This document shows, one piece after another, positions 7,604 to 16,051 of a stretch of 42,967 bases of DNA (the stretch's first letter is position 1; each line of letters begins with the position of its first letter). Made by a program: the position numbers and the translations under genes. The notes under the pieces are model-generated. The model searched no databases, had not been told where the DNA came from, and saw nothing but the letters and a program-made list of their open reading frames with translations. Source of the DNA: an uncultured Phascolarctobacterium sp. (lineage in GTDB: Bacteria > Bacillota > Negativicutes > Acidaminococcales > Acidaminococcaceae); assembly GCA_900552855.1 (NCBI GenBank), contig USBG01000002.1:1-42967 (forward strand), read 5' to 3'.

Positions 7604-10051
7604 ATGTTAGCATCTTTAGAATGGCTTAAACAATATGTAGATATTAACATTTCTACCGCTGAGCTGTGCGACAAAATTACCCGCGTTGGCTTAGAGGTGG
7701 ACGGTGTAACTGAATTGGGCGCAGGCCTGAGCGGTGTTCTGACTGGTAAGGTTACTGAGATTTATCGTCATCCCGATTCTGACCATCTGTGGGTTTGCAT
7801 GATGGATTATGGTCAAGGCATTGTGCAAATTTTGACTGGTGCGCAAAACGTTAAACAAAACGATATGGTGCCTGTTGCTGTTGTTGGCAGCACCCTGCCT
7901 CCTAGCACCCGCAACCCTGAGGGTATGACCTTAAAGCCTGTAAAAATGCGTGGCCTTGATTCCTTTGGTATGCTTTGCAGTGCTGATGAGCTGGGTATTG
8001 ACAGCAAGCTGCTGCTGCCTGAGCAACGCAATGGTATTTTTATTCTTCCTGCTGATACTCCTATTGGTGTAGATGTTAAAGAGGTTTTAGGCCTTAACGA
8101 CACCGTTATTGATATTGATTTGACCAGCAATCGTGCTGACTGCTTCAGCATTATCGGTCTGGCTCGTGAAATTTCTGCTATTACTGGCTGCCCCTTAAAA
8201 ATGCCTGCTATGGACGTTAAGGAAGCTGCAGGTGGTAATGCTGCTGATTATGTAAGCATTAAGATTGAAGCTCCTGAGCTGTGCAGCCGTTTTGCTACTC
8301 GTGTTCTGAAGGACATCAAGATTAAAGAATCTCCTGAATGGATGCAGCGCCGTCTGCGTGCTTGTGGCGTGCGTCCCATCAGCAACGTAGTTGACGTTAC
8401 TAACTATGTAATGCTGGAGCTGGGTCAGCCTATGCATGCTTATGATGCTGACAAGGTTGCAGGACATACACTTATCGCTCGTCGTGCAGTGGATGGTGAA
8501 AAGCTTGTTACCTTGGACGAAAAAGAGCGTGAGCTGACCTCCTCTATGATTGTTATTGGCGATGCTGAAAAGGCCGCTGGCCTAGGTGGCGTTATGGGCG
8601 GTCTCTTAACCGAGGTTACTGACGAAACCGTTAACGTAATCCTGGAGGCAGCAAGCTTCCATGGTCCTAGCATCCGCCGTACCTCTCGTGCGTTGGGCCT
8701 GCGTAGCGAGGCTTCTGGTCGCTTTGAGCGTGGCGTTGACACCATTCTCAATCATAACGCATTAAACCGTGCTGCATATTTGTTGGAGAATATGGATGCC
8801 TGCGAAACCTTTGCAGGTATTGTTGAAGCTTATCCTGTTGAAGTTAAGCCTGCTGTTATTACTACCACTCCCGCTAAGATTAACGGTCGTATTGGCTGCG
8901 TAATCGAGCGTGCAGAAATTATTTCTATTTTGGAAAAACTTGGCTTTGGTGTTGCTGAAAACGGCGAAGAGCTGATTTTAACCGCTCCCAGCTGGCGTCG
9001 TGACATTGAATGCGACGCTGATATCAGTGAAGAGGTTGCTCGTATGCATGGCTATGACTTCATCGAAAGCCATCAGCCGGAGCTGACCATTACCCAAGGT
9101 CACCAATCCGTATTGGACGATGTTAAGGATTCCATCCAGGATTATCTTGTTGGCGCTGGTATGAACGAGATGATGACCTATAGCTTTATTAAGGCTAATG
9201 CTTATGACAAAATGCTGCTGCCTGCTGATGATGCTCGTCGTCAATGCATTGAGCTGCTGAATCCTATTACTGACGCTTTCTCTGTAATGCGTACCACCAT
9301 GATTCCTAGCGCATTGCAAACTGCTTCCTTCAACCTGCGCAACCACAACGATAGCGTTGCTCTGTTCGAGGTTGGTCGTATCTTTATTCCTAAGGCATTG
9401 CCTCTGACTGAGGATCCTGTGGAGCTGCCTGTACTTACTGCCGTAATTAGCGGCAAATGTGGCGCTCTAAACTGGTGCAGCCGTAAGGATGGTGTGGACT
9501 TCTACGATATGAAGGGTATTGTTGAAGGTCTGATGGATGCGCTGCAGGTTTATGATTATGAGCTGGTTCGCTCCAGTGCTCCTTATCTGCATCCTGGCAA
9601 GAGCTGCGATATTGTGCTGAACGGCAAGGTTATCGGTAGCTTTGGTGAGGTGCATCCTGTTGCTCAAGAAAACTTTGAGCTGGATCTGCCTACCTATGTA
9701 TTGGAGATGGAGGTTCTGCCGCTGGTTGAATATGCAACCGCAGTTCCTAAGTATCATCACCTGCCTAAATATCCTGCAATGAGCCGTGATATTGCTGTAG
9801 TTGTACCTGTTGAGGTATCAAACGCAGAGCTGGAAAAGGTTATTTGCCAACACGCAGGCGAGCTGCTGAAGGGTGTTAAGGTATTTGATATCTACACTGG
9901 TAAGCAAGTAGCTGAAGGCTGCAAATCCATGGCCTTTAACCTGACCTATCAGGCTGCTGACCGCACTCTGACTGACGCAGAGGTTGACGCAAGCATGAAG
10001 AAGGTTATTGCTGAGGTAAGCGAAGCTTATAAGGCTAAGCTTAGAGACTAA
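7604..10051 (+). CDS. pheT: Phenylalanine--tRNA ligase beta subunit
   Basis: An 815-aa full-length PheT, starting at ATG 7604 behind AAGGAGGAG. Domains in order: N-terminal domain, then an EMAP-type tRNA-binding domain (about residues 40-155, PDSDHLWVCMMDYG), B3/B4 editing domain (about 210-390, YVMLELGQPMHAYDADKV), B5 domain (about 405-475), a catalytic-like core (about 490-700) and a C-terminal ferredoxin-fold anticodon-binding domain (about 720-813, YPAMSRDIAVVVP, ending in YKAKLRD). It is the structural and editing partner of PheS. Cotranscribed with pheS and closed by a strong terminator. Confidence 0.98.
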   Translation: MLASLEWLKQYVDINISTAELCDKITRVGLEVDGVTELGAGLSGVLTGKVTEIYRHPDSDHLWVCMMDYGQGIVQILTGAQNVKQNDMVPVAVVGSTLPPSTRNPEGMTLKPVKMRGLDSFGMLCSADELGIDSKLLLPEQRNGIFILPADTPIGVDVKEVLGLNDTVIDIDLTSNRADCFSIIGLAREISAITGCPLKMPAMDVKEAAGGNAADYVSIKIEAPELCSRFATRVLKDIKIKESPEWMQRRLRACGVRPISNVVDVTNYVMLELGQPMHAYDADKVAGHTLIARRAVDGEKLVTLDEKERELTSSMIVIGDAEKAAGLGGVMGGLLTEVTDETVNVILEAASFHGPSIRRTSRALGLRSEASGRFERGVDTILNHNALNRAAYLLENMDACETFAGIVEAYPVEVKPAVITTTPAKINGRIGCVIERAEIISILEKLGFGVAENGEELILTAPSWRRDIECDADISEEVARMHGYDFIESHQPELTITQGHQSVLDDVKDSIQDYLVGAGMNEMMTYSFIKANAYDKMLLPADDARRQCIELLNPITDAFSVMRTTMIPSALQTASFNLRNHNDSVALFEVGRIFIPKALPLTEDPVELPVLTAVISGKCGALNWCSRKDGVDFYDMKGIVEGLMDALQVYDYELVRSSAPYLHPGKSCDIVLNGKVIGSFGEVHPVAQENFELDLPTYVLEMEVLPLVEYATAVPKYHHLPKYPAMSRDIAVVVPVEVSNAELEKVICQHAGELLKGVKVFDIYTGKQVAEGCKSMAFNLTYQAADRTLTDAEVDASMKKVIAEVSEAYKAKLRD

Positions 10052-10088
10052 GGCATAACGCTTTAGCTATAAGCTGAATAGATAATTT

Positions 10089-10122
10089 GCTCCCGACTAC
10101 GATAGTGGTCGGGAGCTTTTTT
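10089..10122 (+). terminator. pheST terminator
   Basis: GCTCCCGAC (10089-10097) pairs perfectly with GTCGGGAGC (10108-10116) and is followed by six T residues. It lies 38 bases after the pheT stop. Confidence 0.92.
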
Positions 10123-10139
10123 ATGTAGTTTTTTACAAT

Positions 10140-10370
10140 CCAGCCAACTCACTGCGTTCGTTGACAGTCGGTATAGACTGCCATCTCTTGGCCTATGGCA
10201 ATTTATCTTGGGGTCTTGAGTAAGGAAAGCCGAGATTAGCAAACCTCTCCGTCAACTCACTACGTTCGCATCCACCTCTCCTTAAAAGGAGAGGTTTAAG
10301 TTCAAATGTAGGGAAGGTTCCAGTTTTAAGGAGACAAGTTGAATTGGCCGTTAGGCAATGACGGAGAGGT
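10140..10370. repeat. Composite intergenic repeat with a MITE-like unit
   Basis: Between the terminators of pheT and the NSS gene lies non-coding DNA with repeat character. A unit of 128 bp (10243-10370) is bounded by perfect 12-bp inverted ends, ACCTCTCCGTCA and TGACGGAGAGGT. It holds an internal 20-bp hairpin, CCTCTCCTT-AA-AAGGAGAGG (10275-10294). The words CAACTCACT(G/A)CGTTCG occur twice (about 10147 and 10254), so the block looks composite. It encodes no transposase and has no obvious target-site duplication, and resembles a non-autonomous MITE-like element or dispersed repeat. Confidence 0.6.
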
Positions 10371-10385
10371 GAGATAAAAGAAGCG

Positions 10386-10418
10386 CACAAAAAGAGCACA
10401 GCCGAAGCTGTGCTCTTT
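10386..10418 (-). terminator. Terminator of the NSS symporter gene
   Basis: AAAGAGCACAGC (10391-10402) and GCTGTGCTCTTT (10407-10418) form a perfect 12-bp stem. Read on the minus strand the loop is TTCG, a stable tetraloop, and the stem runs into TTTTTGTG. It lies ten bases beyond the stop of the minus-strand gene. Confidence 0.9.
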
Positions 10419-10427
10419 GGAATAACA

Positions 10428-11798
10428 TTATTTAAAGAAGATTGCCTTATAACCCATTACAAAGATGTAGAGTACGATTACAGGCAGGATGTAGGTTGCA
10501 TAGAAGCGGATCCATTTGGGGAACGCTATGCCTTTGCCGGTGTCTGCTTCCTTCATGAAGTTATCCCAGCCCCAACCATAACGACTGGTGCAGAAGGTGA
10601 GGTAAACAAGGCTGCCCAGAGGGAGCAGGTTGTTACTTACCAGGAAGTCTTCAAGGTCCAGAATGCAGGAGCCTTTACCCAACGGTTGAATGAAGCTCAG
10701 GTAGTTGAAGCCTAGTGCGCAGGGCAGGGACAAAATGGTAATTGCAACAATATTGTAGCGGATTGCTTTTTTGCGATCCCAGCCAGTCAAATCACAGATG
10801 CAGGAGGTAATGTTTTCAAATACTGCAATAACTGTGGACAGTGCTGCAAACAGCATAAACAGGAAGAACAGTGAGCCCCAGAATTGACCGCCAGCCATAG
10901 CGTTAAATACGTTAGGCAGGGTTACAAACAGCAGATTAGGACCACTGCCGGGGTTGATGCCAAAGCTGAAGCATGCAGGGAAGATAATCAGGCCGGAGAT
11001 GGTTGCTACAAAGGTATCAAGGCAGATAATCCAAATAGCTTCGCCAGTAAGACTGCGTTCCTTGCCAATATAGCTGCCGAAGATTGCCAATGCACCAATA
11101 CCAAGGCTCAGAGTAAAGAAGGCCTGGCCCATGGCCGCAAAGATAACCTCTTCTACACCATGCTCAGCAACCTTGCTGAAGTCAGGATACAGATAGTATT
11201 TTAGGCCCAGCTCGCTGTTAGGAAGCATTACGGAGTTAGCTGCCAAAACAAGCATCAAGAACAGCAGGCAAACCATCATAACCTTAGTAATGCGCTCTAC
11301 GCCGTTTTGTACGCCTAAATAGCAAATGCCAAAGCCGATGAGTACGATTAAAATCATATTACCAATCATGGTAACAGGATCACCTAATAGATTGACAAAT
11401 ACATTGGTAACACCGTCTGTATTAAGTCCCACAAAGTCGCCAACTGCCATTTTATAAACATAGTATAGCATCCAGCCTGAAACTGTGGTGTAGAACATCA
11501 TTAAAATAACGTTGCCGGCGATGGCTCCGTATTTATATAGATGCCATTTTGTTCCCTTGGGCTCCAAAACGTCAAAGGAAAGTGCAGCACTACGAACGCT
11601 AGCACGTCCTACTGCAAATTCTGCAACCATAATGGGAAGACCAAGGATGAGCAGGAAGAACAGATAAATAAGTACGAAGGATGCGCCACCGTACAGACCT
11701 GTAATATAGGGGAAACGCCATACGTTACCAAGACCTATTGCACAGCCTGCTGAAATTAAAATAAAGCCAAGTCGTGATGAAAAATTCTCTCTGTCCAC
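10428..11798 (-). CDS. Sodium:neurotransmitter symporter (NSS) family transporter
   Basis: A 456-aa polytopic protein. The frame opens at GTG 11825, but the GTG at 11798-11796 is preferred because AGAAAGGA (11815-11808) lies nine bases upstream of it; the protein then begins MDRENFSSRLGF. NSS signatures are clear: SAGCAIGLGNVWRFPYITG in TM1, then PIMVAEFAVGR, and the SLGIGALAIFGSYIG and FAALSTVIAVFE segments. About eleven to twelve membrane segments. Bacterial members (LeuT type) take up amino acids such as tryptophan, tyrosine or leucine with sodium. Monocistronic, with its own terminator. The substrate is not predictable here. Confidence 0.95.
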   Translation of the reverse strand: MDRENFSSRLGFILISAGCAIGLGNVWRFPYITGLYGGASFVLIYLFFLLILGLPIMVAEFAVGRASVRSAALSFDVLEPKGTKWHLYKYGAIAGNVILMMFYTTVSGWMLYYVYKMAVGDFVGLNTDGVTNVFVNLLGDPVTMIGNMILIVLIGFGICYLGVQNGVERITKVMMVCLLFLMLVLAANSVMLPNSELGLKYYLYPDFSKVAEHGVEEVIFAAMGQAFFTLSLGIGALAIFGSYIGKERSLTGEAIWIICLDTFVATISGLIIFPACFSFGINPGSGPNLLFVTLPNVFNAMAGGQFWGSLFFLFMLFAALSTVIAVFENITSCICDLTGWDRKKAIRYNIVAITILSLPCALGFNYLSFIQPLGKGSCILDLEDFLVSNNLLPLGSLVYLTFCTSRYGWGWDNFMKEADTGKGIAFPKWIRFYATYILPVIVLYIFVMGYKAIFFK

Positions 11799-12036
11799 TT
11801 TTCGGATTCCTTTCTGATATATCACAAAAATTTCAAATATTTACTTAACCTATTATAAATTAATATACATTAAAAGGCAAGACTTAAAGTAACAAAATAT
11901 ACCAATAATTTTGTAATTTTTTGATATATAGGGGGTTTTTAAAAGTAAATATTGTAAGTATTGCAAGCAAATACGCTTGTGCAAGGACAAATGTTTTTGT
12001 AAAGAGGAGTGGTAGTATGGCAGTGTATTTGTTCTG

Positions 12037-12065
12037 TTGACGGATGCAAGGCTTGCTTCTATAAT
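12037..12065 (+). promoter_or_regulatory. Promoter of the rubredoxin/GltS-like gene
   Basis: TTGACG (12037-12042) and TATAAT (12060-12065) are 17 bases apart. Transcription would start near 12072, inside the upstream extension of the open frame, which supports the downstream ATG 12132 as the start. The divergent spacer from 11826 to 12036 is AT-rich and shows nothing else firm. Confidence 0.75.
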
Positions 12066-12131
12066 AAAATTATAAGCAATTCTTTGTGGATAAATATTAG
12101 TATTTATACGATTATACGAGGAGGAAGGAAA

Positions 12132-13523
12132 ATGGCAAGCTACAAATGCAGTATATGTGGTTATATTTTTGACGAGGCCAAGGAGGGTAAAAGCTTTGAC
12201 GAGCTAGAGGTTTGCCCTGTTTGCCAGCAGCCAAAGACTAATTTTGTAAGGCTTGATGATGCTTCTATCAAGCTGCAGGCAGAGCCAGAGAAGAATCCGT
12301 TAGCTTATGATTCCAGATATGCCCGCAAGGATGACAGCATGCGTTATATGGAAGCTATTCACGAAATGGCAGTTAGCGGTAAAACTATCATTGGTGCTAT
12401 GGGTACTACTATGGCTATGCCAAATTGGGACGATATCCTGATTTTAGGTGCACAGCTTAATCCTGCTCCGCTTCTAGATGATGAGCCTGTTATCACCCAT
12501 GTAGTAATTGGCAAGAATGCTAAGCGTCCCCTTGTTGCAGAAAATCCTATTTTCGTGTCTCATATGTCCTTTGGTGCTTTATCTAAGGAGACTAAGATTG
12601 CCCTAGCAATGGCTACTTCTATGAGCGGTAGCGTGCAGGAAAGCGGTGAGGGTGGCATTTTGCCTGAGGAGAGAGCTGCGGCTAATAAATATATTTTTGA
12701 GTATATACCTAATAAATATAGTGTAACTGACGAAAATTTGCGTAACTCTGATGCTATTGAAATTAAAATTGGTCAGGGCACTAAGCCAGGCATGGGCGGT
12801 CATTTGCCTGCGGAAAAGGTTACCCCTGAAATTGCTGCTATCCGTAATAAGCCCTTGGGACAGGATATCTATAGTCCTTCTAAGTTTCTTGATATCAAGA
12901 CTAAGGATGATTTGAAGGCCTTGGTGGAGGAGCTGCGCCTGCGCTCTGACGGTCGCCCTATAGGAATAAAGATTGCTGCAGGACGTATTGAGCGTGACCT
13001 AGAGTTTTGCGTTTTTGCCGAGCCTGATTTTATTACTATTGATGGACGTGGCGGTGGCACTGGTGCTAGTCCTTACCTGCTGCGTGAAGCGACAAGCGTT
13101 CCTACCATTTATGCATTGCATCGTGCTCGCAAATATCTTGATTCTGTAGGTGCTAAGGACATTGCGTTGATTATTACAGGTGGCCTGCGTGTTTCTAGTG
13201 ACTTTGCTAAAGCTATTGCCATGGGTGCAGATGCTGTTGCGGTTGGGACAGGTGCTTTAATTGCAGCCGCCTGCCAGCAGTATCGTATTTGTGGCAGCGG
13301 TAAATGTCCTATGGGCATTGCCACTCAGGACCCAGAGCTGCGTGCTCGTCTTAAGGTGGAGACTGCAGCACAGCGTGTAGCAAATTATTTGAAGGTATCC
13401 TTAGCTGAGCTGCGCTCCTACGCACGTATTACAGGTCACAAGCGTCTACATGATTTAAGCATCAGCGATTTGTGCACTATTAATAGAGAAATTTCTGAGC
13501 ATACTGATATTCCTCACGCATAA
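12132..13523 (+). CDS. Rubredoxin-fused glutamate-synthase-like FMN protein
   Basis: A 463-aa protein. ATG 12132 follows a strong GAGGAGGAAGG site; the frame is open further upstream, but that part contains the promoter. Residues 1-40 are a rubredoxin-like iron site with two CxxC pairs (Cys6/Cys9 and Cys28/Cys31). The rest is the FMN-binding, GltB-type synthase barrel: SHMSFGALSKETKIALAMA, ESGEGGI, IKIGQGTKPGMGGHLP, TIDGRGGGTGASP, and IITGGLRVSSDFAKA. CxxxxxCGxxxCP (near residues 380-391) is the cysteine set that binds the [3Fe-4S] cluster in glutamate synthases. The glutamine amidotransferase domain is absent. The rubredoxin is presumably the electron entry. True substrate unknown. Confidence 0.9.
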   Translation: MASYKCSICGYIFDEAKEGKSFDELEVCPVCQQPKTNFVRLDDASIKLQAEPEKNPLAYDSRYARKDDSMRYMEAIHEMAVSGKTIIGAMGTTMAMPNWDDILILGAQLNPAPLLDDEPVITHVVIGKNAKRPLVAENPIFVSHMSFGALSKETKIALAMATSMSGSVQESGEGGILPEERAAANKYIFEYIPNKYSVTDENLRNSDAIEIKIGQGTKPGMGGHLPAEKVTPEIAAIRNKPLGQDIYSPSKFLDIKTKDDLKALVEELRLRSDGRPIGIKIAAGRIERDLEFCVFAEPDFITIDGRGGGTGASPYLLREATSVPTIYALHRARKYLDSVGAKDIALIITGGLRVSSDFAKAIAMGADAVAVGTGALIAAACQQYRICGSGKCPMGIATQDPELRARLKVETAAQRVANYLKVSLAELRSYARITGHKRLHDLSISDLCTINREISEHTDIPHA

Positions 13524-13554
13524 GGTAGCAGTAAAGATAGACAAAAAATATGAT

Positions 13555-13609
13555 ACTCCTAAAGCGGACTATAGTAGTAATGTATTGGCTCTGCTTTAGG
13601 AGTTTTTTA
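13555..13609 (+). terminator. Terminator of the GltS-like gene
   Basis: ACTCCTAAAGC (13555-13565) pairs with GCTTTAGGAGT (13593-13603) around a 27-base loop, followed by TTTTTT. It lies 30 bases after the stop. Confidence 0.8.
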
Positions 13610-13621
13610 AGAGGGTATAAA

Positions 13622-13683
13622 AAGAAAAAACACCATTCCCATACAAGAAAGCAGGCCGTTGAGTCTTCCTTGTATGAAGAATG
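13622..13683 (-). terminator. Terminator of the SIMPL-domain gene
   Basis: CATTCCCATACAAG (13634-13647) pairs with CTTGTATG plus GAATG (13668-13683), with a small internal loop. On the minus strand it runs into GTGTTTTTTCTTTTT, so it ends the minus-strand gene at 13778. Confidence 0.75.
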
Positions 13684-13777
13684 ATGCTTTTAGATTAATA
13701 TGTAAAAATAATTTGTACCTATGCTTGTGTCCAGGGATTACATTACTGTCGAGCCTTGCATTAGCATAAATATTGCT

Positions 13778-14485
13778 TTATTGTAGTGCAAAAACTACAT
13801 CAACATTAGCACTGAGGCTGATGTCCTTTGTTTCAATAACGGTTTCTGCCTGAGCTCTGTCAGCTGCTCGAGTTGTTTTCATATTGCTGTAAAGACGTGG
13901 TGCACCATAGCTAGTATTGACATTGGCGTGGAGCATACGGCCAACGCTTCTGCCACCTGCTGCAGCAATAACCTGAGCCTGACTGCGTGCGTTTTGTACC
14001 GCTTCGCCAGCAAGCTGCTGCATAAACAGCTTGCGATTACGCAAATCAAAGCTGATATAGTTAACCGTATCAATACCTGCTGCAGCCAGCTTATCAATGG
14101 TGTTGCCAAGTTTATCTAGCTTGTCAATACGTAGCTTGAGACTGTTATCTACACGATAGCCTATAACTTTTTGCTTATTATTGTAAACAGGGTTCATATT
14201 GTAGCTATTGGTTTCTAAAGCATCACTAGTAATGCCGTTCATCAGTAATGCGTGCTTAACTTCAGCAGCCTTATCCGCAGCAGCAGCTGCAGCCTCCTCA
14301 GAGCTTTTACCGCTGCCAATTATAGAAAAATAAACATAAGCCATATCTGGTGCGTACTCTCTTTGAGCAGAGCCGGAAAGGGCAATATCCTCCTGACTGC
14401 CATCATAGGCTTGTGCAGTACTGCTAGAGAAGGAAGTGCACATAATTACAGCAATAATTGCCAATAAACTCTTTAATGCTTTCAT
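13778..14485 (-). CDS. Exported SIMPL-domain (DUF541) protein
   Basis: A 235-aa protein starting at ATG 14485 behind AAGGAGG. Residues 1-26 are a signal peptide ending in STAQA. The mature part matches the SIMPL/DUF541 family: IALSGSAQREYAPDMAYVYF, the SEEAAAAAADKAAEVKHAL helix, then ETNSYNMNPVYNNKQKVIGY and the central NARSQAQVIAAAGG segment. Family length (about 230 aa) fits. SIMPL proteins are periplasmic or surface proteins of poorly defined role; some are linked to oxidative stress. A minus-strand TATACT with a TG extension lies near 14516-14521, upstream of the start. Monocistronic, with its own terminator. Confidence 0.88.
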   Translation of the reverse strand: MKALKSLLAIIAVIMCTSFSSSTAQAYDGSQEDIALSGSAQREYAPDMAYVYFSIIGSGKSSEEAAAAAADKAAEVKHALLMNGITSDALETNSYNMNPVYNNKQKVIGYRVDNSLKLRIDKLDKLGNTIDKLAAAGIDTVNYISFDLRNRKLFMQQLAGEAVQNARSQAQVIAAAGGRSVGRMLHANVNTSYGAPRLYSNMKTTRAADRAQAETVIETKDISLSANVDVVFALQ

Positions 14486-14618
14486 TAGGAAAACCTCCTT
14501 AGTATTTGTTAAGAAAAGTATAGCACTAATTTATGGCTTTATTTTGTCAATTGCTAAAGGTCACAAAAAGTTCATAGCCTATATAGTATTTTTATGGAAT
14601 AGTTGTTTATAGAATATT

Positions 14619-14656
14619 AAACGGAGCAGCCCTGCTTAAAAAGGAGCGCTCCGTTT
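14619..14656 (-). terminator. Possible terminator of the regulator-sensor operon
   Basis: AAACGGAGC (14619-14627) pairs perfectly with GCTCCGTTT (14648-14656), 18 bases beyond the stop of the sensor gene. The T-tract on the minus strand is weak (TTTAATATTCT), so termination strength is uncertain. Confidence 0.5.
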
Positions 14657-14674
14657 CTATATTTTGTACTGTTT

Positions 14675-16051
14675 TCACCGCAGTAAAACAGTACAAAGCT
14701 TTGCCATTTGTATGATTAAGTCCTTTTCGTTTTGAGTCCATTGGTGGGGTTTGTTTTGCTGATAGAAATTAAGTACATATTGCTCTTCTGTGCCATTTTC
14801 ATCATTAATATTTAAAAGAACAGAGTAATAAGCATTAATTTTCATGGTTTGTAATCTATCATAATAATCTTTAGGCATTAGCTCTGTGTTGCTGGCTTGT
14901 GAAATATTGCTGATATGAAAGCTTGGTAAAATTAATTTAGGGGTATATGGTAGAACATCAGGCGGAGGCGTGCTTGTACCACCATAGTAGCTGCAATAGA
15001 TTTTTACCGGCTCATCAAGTTCCTCAAGATAGGAGACAAATGCACCTGGCAATTGCAGTACGTTAGCTGTTAAGCGTAAAAGCTTATACATGGCCTTGCG
15101 TTTATTACTTTCTACGGAAATTATTTCTAAGGCCGTCTTAAACCATAGCTCCATGGGAATATGGGGGTTTTCTAGCTCAGCCATATCAAGTAAATTGCCA
15201 TAGCATAAATCATCTATTACATCATCGTATAGTGGAGCAATAGAACAAAGATAATATTCCTCACCATCAGGACTGATAAAGTACTGGCCACGCTCTATAA
15301 CCCAAATAGGACTGTCGTTTTTACGCAGCAGTCGATAATTGATAACGTAGGCATCACCATCTGTATGGCATCCCATTGCTTTTTTTACTTTTTCGAGGTC
15401 TGCACTATAAATAAGCCTGCTAAGCTTACCGTTAGTAGCGGTTTGCATCTCGACCATACTTTTATAGCCTGCCATAGTATAAAGAGCTTTATTGATAAAA
15501 ATAGCAGGATAATCCTTTTCAATTTTACAGCACTTTAAACCGTTAGGAGCATGAAAGGCAATGGCTTCACTGAGTGGGGCTATAGAAAGTTCTTTTTCCT
15601 CCTTCTGTAGGCGCTGCAGTGCTCTTTTACTGGGATAAAATTCTCCGTCCTCCAAATCACGCCAATCAGCAGAGCTATTAAGATGCCAAATTTTTAGACC
15701 GTCCTCCTCTAGGCCTAGGACGCCTGTATAGCGGGCACGCTCATGAAAATAAATACCGCCATCAAGATAGCACTCTAGCTGACAGGATGCATAGACGACG
15801 TAGATGTTATTTTCAGAAAAAAGCACTTGTCCGTTAAATTCGCTCATATCAACCTTAGGGAGTACGTCCATACGTGCTGTAAAGGTATCATACACTGCTT
15901 TATAATCAAGATATTCTTCGTTGGCCCAACCAATCCAGCTAGAACGTTTTTTGGAGAAAAGCTTGATAATTTTTTCAGTATTATTTTCGACGAAATAATA
16001 ATATAGAGCTTTTTCTATTATTTGTACGGCTTGTTGTTCTAAACTATTCAT
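14675..16051 (-). CDS. NTF2-like/PAS/GAF-like sensory protein without kinase
   Basis: I place the start at ATG 16051, after CGGAGG, giving 458 aa; the open frame extends ten codons further upstream. Residues 1-130 resemble an NTF2/SnoaL-like sensing domain (WIGWANEEYLDYKAVYDTF, ending WHLNSSADW). A PAS-like domain follows at about 170-285 (NKALYTMAGYKSMVEM, YRLLRKNDSPIWVIERGQYF). Residues about 310-458 look GAF-like. No membrane segment, histidine kinase, GGDEF, EAL or DNA-binding domain is visible. The start overlaps the stop of the upstream regulator gene by eight bases, so the two are translationally coupled and probably work together. The sensed signal is unknown. Confidence 0.65.
   Translation of the reverse strand: MNSLEQQAVQIIEKALYYYFVENNTEKIIKLFSKKRSSWIGWANEEYLDYKAVYDTFTARMDVLPKVDMSEFNGQVLFSENNIYVVYASCQLECYLDGGIYFHERARYTGVLGLEEDGLKIWHLNSSADWRDLEDGEFYPSKRALQRLQKEEKELSIAPLSEAIAFHAPNGLKCCKIEKDYPAIFINKALYTMAGYKSMVEMQTATNGKLSRLIYSADLEKVKKAMGCHTDGDAYVINYRLLRKNDSPIWVIERGQYFISPDGEEYYLCSIAPLYDDVIDDLCYGNLLDMAELENPHIPMELWFKTALEIISVESNKRKAMYKLLRLTANVLQLPGAFVSYLEELDEPVKIYCSYYGGTSTPPPDVLPYTPKLILPSFHISNISQASNTELMPKDYYDRLQTMKINAYYSVLLNINDENGTEEQYVLNFYQQNKPHQWTQNEKDLIIQMAKLCTVLLR

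Noticed and set aside
10193..10399. A 68-codon minus-strand open frame in the repeat region.
   Set aside because: It is a translation of the repeat itself (ERSELTERFANLGF-like peptides are common repeat artefacts).
12016..12039. Seven-codon open frame with a ribosome site upstream of the GltS-like gene.
   Set aside because: The promoter's -35 element overlaps its end, so transcripts from that promoter would not contain it; no conservation can be shown.
13634..13683. Considered a short mobile-element remnant because of the inverted repeat.
   Set aside because: The T-run on the minus strand and position after the SIMPL gene make a terminator the simpler reading.
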